NCBI GenBank assembly: GCA_013285825.1
Contig: JABDGV010000001.1
Location: 62,001-126,000, forward strand
Length of the DNA stretch: 64,000 nt
Direction: 5' to 3'
Source: Bacteroidota bacterium
Lineage (GTDB): Bacteria; Chlamydiota; Chlamydiia; Chlamydiales; FEN-1388
Position numbers and translations under genes: made by a program. Numbering within the stretch: the first letter of the stretch is position 1; every line of letters starts with the position of its first letter. This document shows, piece after piece, positions 60,986 to 64,000 of the stretch. The notes under the pieces are model-generated. The model did not search any database. It was not told the origin of the DNA and saw only the letters and a program-made list of their open reading frames with translations.

Positions 60986-61831
60986 ATGTATTATTTACTC
61001 TTCCTTATTACACTATCATGCAACCTCTTTGCTTCATCATACCTTCCTTTAACAGGAATAAAGGATGCTGAGCGGCTCACAATTTTAAACGAAGTCTACA
61101 ATCCAGCAACGATTGCATTTTTAAAAGAAATGGGGATCTCTCCTGGCATGCATGTTCTCGATGTGGGATCTGGAATTGGTTTAATAAGTGCAGAAATTGC
61201 AGAGCTTGTTGGCCCTCAAGGGCATGTCACCTGCCTTGATTCAAGCGACGAACAGCTGGAGATTGGAAAGCTCGTTGCCAATGCACGCGGGCTTGATAAT
61301 CTCTCCTTTGTCCAAAAATCAGCCTTTGAAATGCAGACTCTAGAAAACAGCTTTGACTGCATCTACATTCGCTTTCTTCTTATGCACGTACAAAATCCGG
61401 AAAAGATCCTTTTAAATGCCTATAACCTTCTCAAACCAAGCGGCAAAGTCATTATAGAAGAGCCAACAGGCCTTGACCCAATTATGTGCTATCCGATGAC
61501 TCAAAGCTTTCAAGATTATCTCACAATCGGCCGCGCTCAGTTTAAACTCTACAATACGGATTGTGCTATTGGCAGCCGCCTGCCTCAATTGCTTTCTCAG
61601 TTAAACTTCAAAAATTTTTCTACAAAACTCTTCCACCCAATCCTGCAAACAGCAAGAGAGAAAAAACTTATAAGGTTCGCTGTCAATACCTTAACACCTG
61701 CCATGGTCAAGTCTGGATTATATTCTGAAGAGGCAATGAAGCAGATGAGTGAAAATCTTCGTGAGATCGAAGAGCATCCTTTCTACTTTGTAACCTATTT
61801 TGAGCTGGCGCAGGTGTGCGCTGAACGATAA
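60986..61831 (+). CDS. SAM-dependent methyltransferase with N-terminal signal sequence
   Basis: 281 residues. Residues 1-18 look like a signal peptide (LLFLITLSCNLFAS). The SAM site is HVLDVGSGIGLISAEIA and the acidic strand is HVTCLDSSDEQLEIG. SFDCIYIRFLLMHVQNPEKIL and LLKPSGKVIIEEP follow, as in quinone/UbiE-like methyltransferases. The predicted export is unexpected, as in the enzyme at 27844-28707. It is coupled to the LOG gene. Confidence 0.8.
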   Translation: MYYLLFLITLSCNLFASSYLPLTGIKDAERLTILNEVYNPATIAFLKEMGISPGMHVLDVGSGIGLISAEIAELVGPQGHVTCLDSSDEQLEIGKLVANARGLDNLSFVQKSAFEMQTLENSFDCIYIRFLLMHVQNPEKILLNAYNLLKPSGKVIIEEPTGLDPIMCYPMTQSFQDYLTIGRAQFKLYNTDCAIGSRLPQLLSQLNFKNFSTKLFHPILQTAREKKLIRFAVNTLTPAMVKSGLYSEEAMKQMSENLREIEEHPFYFVTYFELAQVCAER

Positions 61832-62918
61832 ATCGGCTCTTTAGATCGAGCACTCTCTTCACAGACTGGTTAAGCCGATCCTCCGATATACGATTGGACT
61901 TGACTGCTTGAACAATAGCTGCATGAATGCGTTTGACGTCATCTAGAGTAAGTTCAAGGTTTTTATTTGCCCCTACAAGCTGCTTTCCACCTAGAAGAAT
62001 GATATCACATCCAGCTTCAATTGAGCGAATTGCTGCCTCATCTATGGAGGTGCAATTTTTTAATAGACCCTCCATGACTAATGAGTCGGTGATAATCACA
62101 CCCTTAAACACAATCTCCTCACGAAGAATGCCAATGACCTTTGGAGAAAGCGTTGCACAATTTATTGGATCAAGGGCTGGAACCATAAGGTGAGCCGTCA
62201 TTATAGCGTCGGTACTCTTTGCAAGCTCCTTGAATGGACGAAGCTCTATCTTCTGCAGCTCTTCTTTCGATTTAGAGATAACGGGAAGATCGGTGTGGGA
62301 ATCAACAGCTACATCTCCATGTCCTGGAAAGTGTTTCAATGTCGTAATCAGGTGAGCTTTATGAAAGCCTGCAAGAGCTCTTTCTGCAAAGGTAATAACC
62401 GTTTCTGGAGTCTCTCCATAGGAGCGGGTACCGATGACCGGATTTTTTGGATTGCTGTTGATATCCACAACTGGCGCTAAATTCATGTTTACACCAGCCG
62501 CCATCATCTCCTTTCCCATTGCACATGCTGCCCGTTCTGCAAGATCAGGCTTTTGAGTTAATCCTAGCGCTTGATTACCAGGAAATATTGTAAAGCCCAG
62601 CTTTAGCCGCTGTACACGCCCCCCTTCTTGATCGCACGCTATAAGGAGAGGAATAGGTATTCGATTTTGAAGAGCTTGGTCCTGAAGACTTGAAGATAGC
62701 TTCTGTACCTGTTCAAACGAAGTAAGGCCGTTTGCCCAGTTGTAGTAGATGATTCCACCTACGTGAAGCTCATGAATAAGGATTCTTGATTGCTCATTGG
62801 CTGCGCTTCCATGAAAGTGAACCATCAGGATCTGGCCCGCTTTTTCATCCAGTGAAAGCTCTTGAACAGTAGCTCCAGCCAAAGTAGAAAAGAAAAAAAA
62901 CAAGGAGAGAATTTTCAT
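61707..62918 (-). CDS. nagZ: Beta-N-acetylhexosaminidase NagZ (GH3)
   Basis: 403 residues with an N-terminal signal peptide (LSLFFFFSTLAGA). The GH3 motif KHFPGHGDVAVDSHTDLP contains the catalytic His-Asp pair, and the nucleophile Asp is in IITDSLVMEG. The enzyme removes GlcNAc from muropeptides. The natural domain ends near DLKSRF; the last about 40 residues run antisense through the methyltransferase gene, so a stop may have been lost. Its ATG overlaps the cysteine desulfurase stop (TAATG). Confidence 0.88.
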   Translation of the reverse strand: MKILSLFFFFSTLAGATVQELSLDEKAGQILMVHFHGSAANEQSRILIHELHVGGIIYYNWANGLTSFEQVQKLSSSLQDQALQNRIPIPLLIACDQEGGRVQRLKLGFTIFPGNQALGLTQKPDLAERAACAMGKEMMAAGVNMNLAPVVDINSNPKNPVIGTRSYGETPETVITFAERALAGFHKAHLITTLKHFPGHGDVAVDSHTDLPVISKSKEELQKIELRPFKELAKSTDAIMTAHLMVPALDPINCATLSPKVIGILREEIVFKGVIITDSLVMEGLLKNCTSIDEAAIRSIEAGCDIILLGGKQLVGANKNLELTLDDVKRIHAAIVQAVKSNRISEDRLNQSVKRVLDLKSRFIVQRTPAPAQNRLQSRKDALRSHEDFHSSASLPLQNIIQT

Positions 62919-64000
62919 TATCGTTGTGTTTTTAAAATCTGAACAATCTTTAAGACTGCCTCATCCACCTCTTCTAAAGTATTTTGCCGGCCGAATGAGA
63001 AGCGGATGGCAGATAAAACTCTTTTTCTAGGATAGCCCATATTGGTAAGAATACGGGAGGGCTCTAAAGAGCCTGAAGAGCAGGCAGAGCCATGGCTTGC
63101 GGCAATACCCTGCATATCAAGCTGCATAAGAAAAGTTTCAGCATCAAGATCAGGGAAAGAGAGGTTTGATACATTGGAAACGCGCTCTCCACTCCCATTA
63201 ACTAAAAGTCCTGGTATATGGCTTAAAAGGGCCTTTTCAAAACGATCTCGAAGCGACTGCAAGTGGTGTATACTATCATCTTCATGGGTTTTAAAGATCT
63301 CTAAGCCCTTTGCAAAGGTTGCATAGGCTGGTACATTCTCTGTCCCAGGTCTTTTGGACCACTCTTGATGGCCTCCGAGGAGAAGAGAGGAAAGCTTAAA
63401 GGGAGCTTTCGATACAACAGCTGCACAGCCTTTAGGCACATGTATTTTATGCCCAGAAATCACCAAGCAGGAGACTCCTTTCGGAATATGGAGCGGAGCC
63501 TTTCCTAAGTGGGCAACAGCATCAACAATAAAGGGGATGCCCTTTCGTGCGCAAATGGCTCCAATAGCTTCGATATCAGTAATCACTCCTGTCTCATTAT
63601 TGACCGACATGCAAGTTACAAGGCAGGTGTCTTCACGAATCGCCTCTTCAATATCCTTTGGAGTAGGAGCGCCAGTTTCACCAACAGCTATAAAGGTCAC
63701 AGGCCTCAGCCTCGATTCACTCTCCAGTACTTCAAAGACAGCGACATGTTCAACGTTGGTAGTGACAACATGTCCTTTTGGATTTTTCTTCAGGACAGAA
63801 TAAAGCGCCGTATTTAAAGCTTCGGTAGCCGATGGGAAAAAGAAAACTTCAGTTGGAAGAACATCTAAACAATGAGCTACCCTTTTACGCGCTTCAACCA
63901 AGCATGCCTTTGCATCTCGCCCTTCATGATGGACACTTGATGGATTCCCATAGATGGTTTGAGTGAGGGATATATAGTACTCAAATATCTCAGGGGTCAG
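62918..64000 (-). CDS. NifS/IscS-type cysteine desulfurase, 5' partial
   Basis: The frame is open to the right edge, so the start lies outside the window; YGNPSSVHHEGRDAK is visible upstream of the first internal candidate start. Key sites: ATEALNTAL, MSVNNETGV, VDAVAHLGK, the PLP Lys in VISGHKIHVPKG, and the active Cys in SHGSACSSGS. It supplies sulfur from cysteine for Fe-S clusters and thiolated tRNA, and could feed the TtcA-like enzyme. It is translationally coupled to nagZ. Confidence 0.93.
   Translation of the reverse strand: MTPEIFEYYISLTQTIYGNPSSVHHEGRDAKACLVEARKRVAHCLDVLPTEVFFFPSATEALNTALYSVLKKNPKGHVVTTNVEHVAVFEVLESESRLRPVTFIAVGETGAPTPKDIEEAIREDTCLVTCMSVNNETGVITDIEAIGAICARKGIPFIVDAVAHLGKAPLHIPKGVSCLVISGHKIHVPKGCAAVVSKAPFKLSSLLLGGHQEWSKRPGTENVPAYATFAKGLEIFKTHEDDSIHHLQSLRDRFEKALLSHIPGLLVNGSGERVSNVSNLSFPDLDAETFLMQLDMQGIAASHGSACSSGSLEPSRILTNMGYPRKRVLSAIRFSFGRQNTLEEVDEAVLKIVQILKTQR

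Overview
This window most likely comes from an environmental (amoeba- or invertebrate-associated) member of the Chlamydiota. Two things point there. The right third carries a PP-loop tRNA thiolase-like gene, surE, ubiX and ubiA in one neighbourhood, and I recall a TtcA-like PP-loop gene, surE, ubiA and ubiX lying together in Chlamydia. Position 3414-4271 encodes a protein resembling the chlamydia-restricted DUF687 family. Protein kinases, an aminoglycoside-phosphotransferase-like kinase, a pentatricopeptide-repeat protein and a cytosolic-phospholipase-A2-like enzyme also suit an obligate intracellular lifestyle. I cannot name the genus from sequence alone.

Layout. 1-3.3 kb: a collagen-glycosyltransferase-like protein (its 5' end is outside the window), an SDR oxidoreductase, and a secreted collagen-like protein with a Bacillus BclB-like C-terminal domain. 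3.4-22.4 kb: an accessory region with a DUF687 protein, a LysR/phosphoribosyltransferase divergent pair, a BNR beta-propeller protein, putative effectors including a Ser/Thr kinase, a DauR-like regulator/dehydratase/cupin operon, tandem DUF1328 membrane peptides, a MntA/HepT toxin-antitoxin module fused operonically to an RpiB-like gene, a pepsin-like protease, an arylsulfotransferase-like protein and a large PPR-Smr protein. 22.6-49.1 kb: a long run of predicted exported proteins. Many are enzymes usually found in the cytoplasm (RidA, methyltransferases, Ppx/GppA, GNAT) but here have N-terminal signal sequences. They are joined by two giant Gly-rich surface proteins, a cPLA2-like lipase, a GMC oxidoreductase and a BBE-like flavoenzyme. 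This part contains a 46-bp perfect inverted repeat, a 16-bp duplication of a tRNA-Tyr 3' end, and decayed transposase and nucleotidyltransferase fragments, so it is probably genomic-island material. 49.7-64 kb: a core-genome block with tRNA-Tyr, tRNA-Thr, SEC-C protein, TtcA-like, a MoxR ATPase with its partner gene, a frameshifted kinase, SurE, a lipoprotein, tRNA-Val, tRNA-Asp, YitT, UbiX, UbiA, LOG protein, a methyltransferase, NagZ and a NifS-type cysteine desulfurase running off the right edge.

How the genes work together. The strongest candidate for a new system is the left end: a two-domain enzyme related to animal LH3 and COLGALT glycosyltransferases sits one gene away from a secreted collagen-like protein, suggesting a bacterial glycosylated-collagen surface structure. 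The PPR-Smr protein, with fifteen nearly identical 36-residue repeats, is the second: it looks like a sequence-specific RNA binder or nuclease that may act on host RNA. The run of exported enzymes suggests an unusually rich periplasmic or secreted metabolism. All family assignments are from motif recognition by eye; no searches were run.
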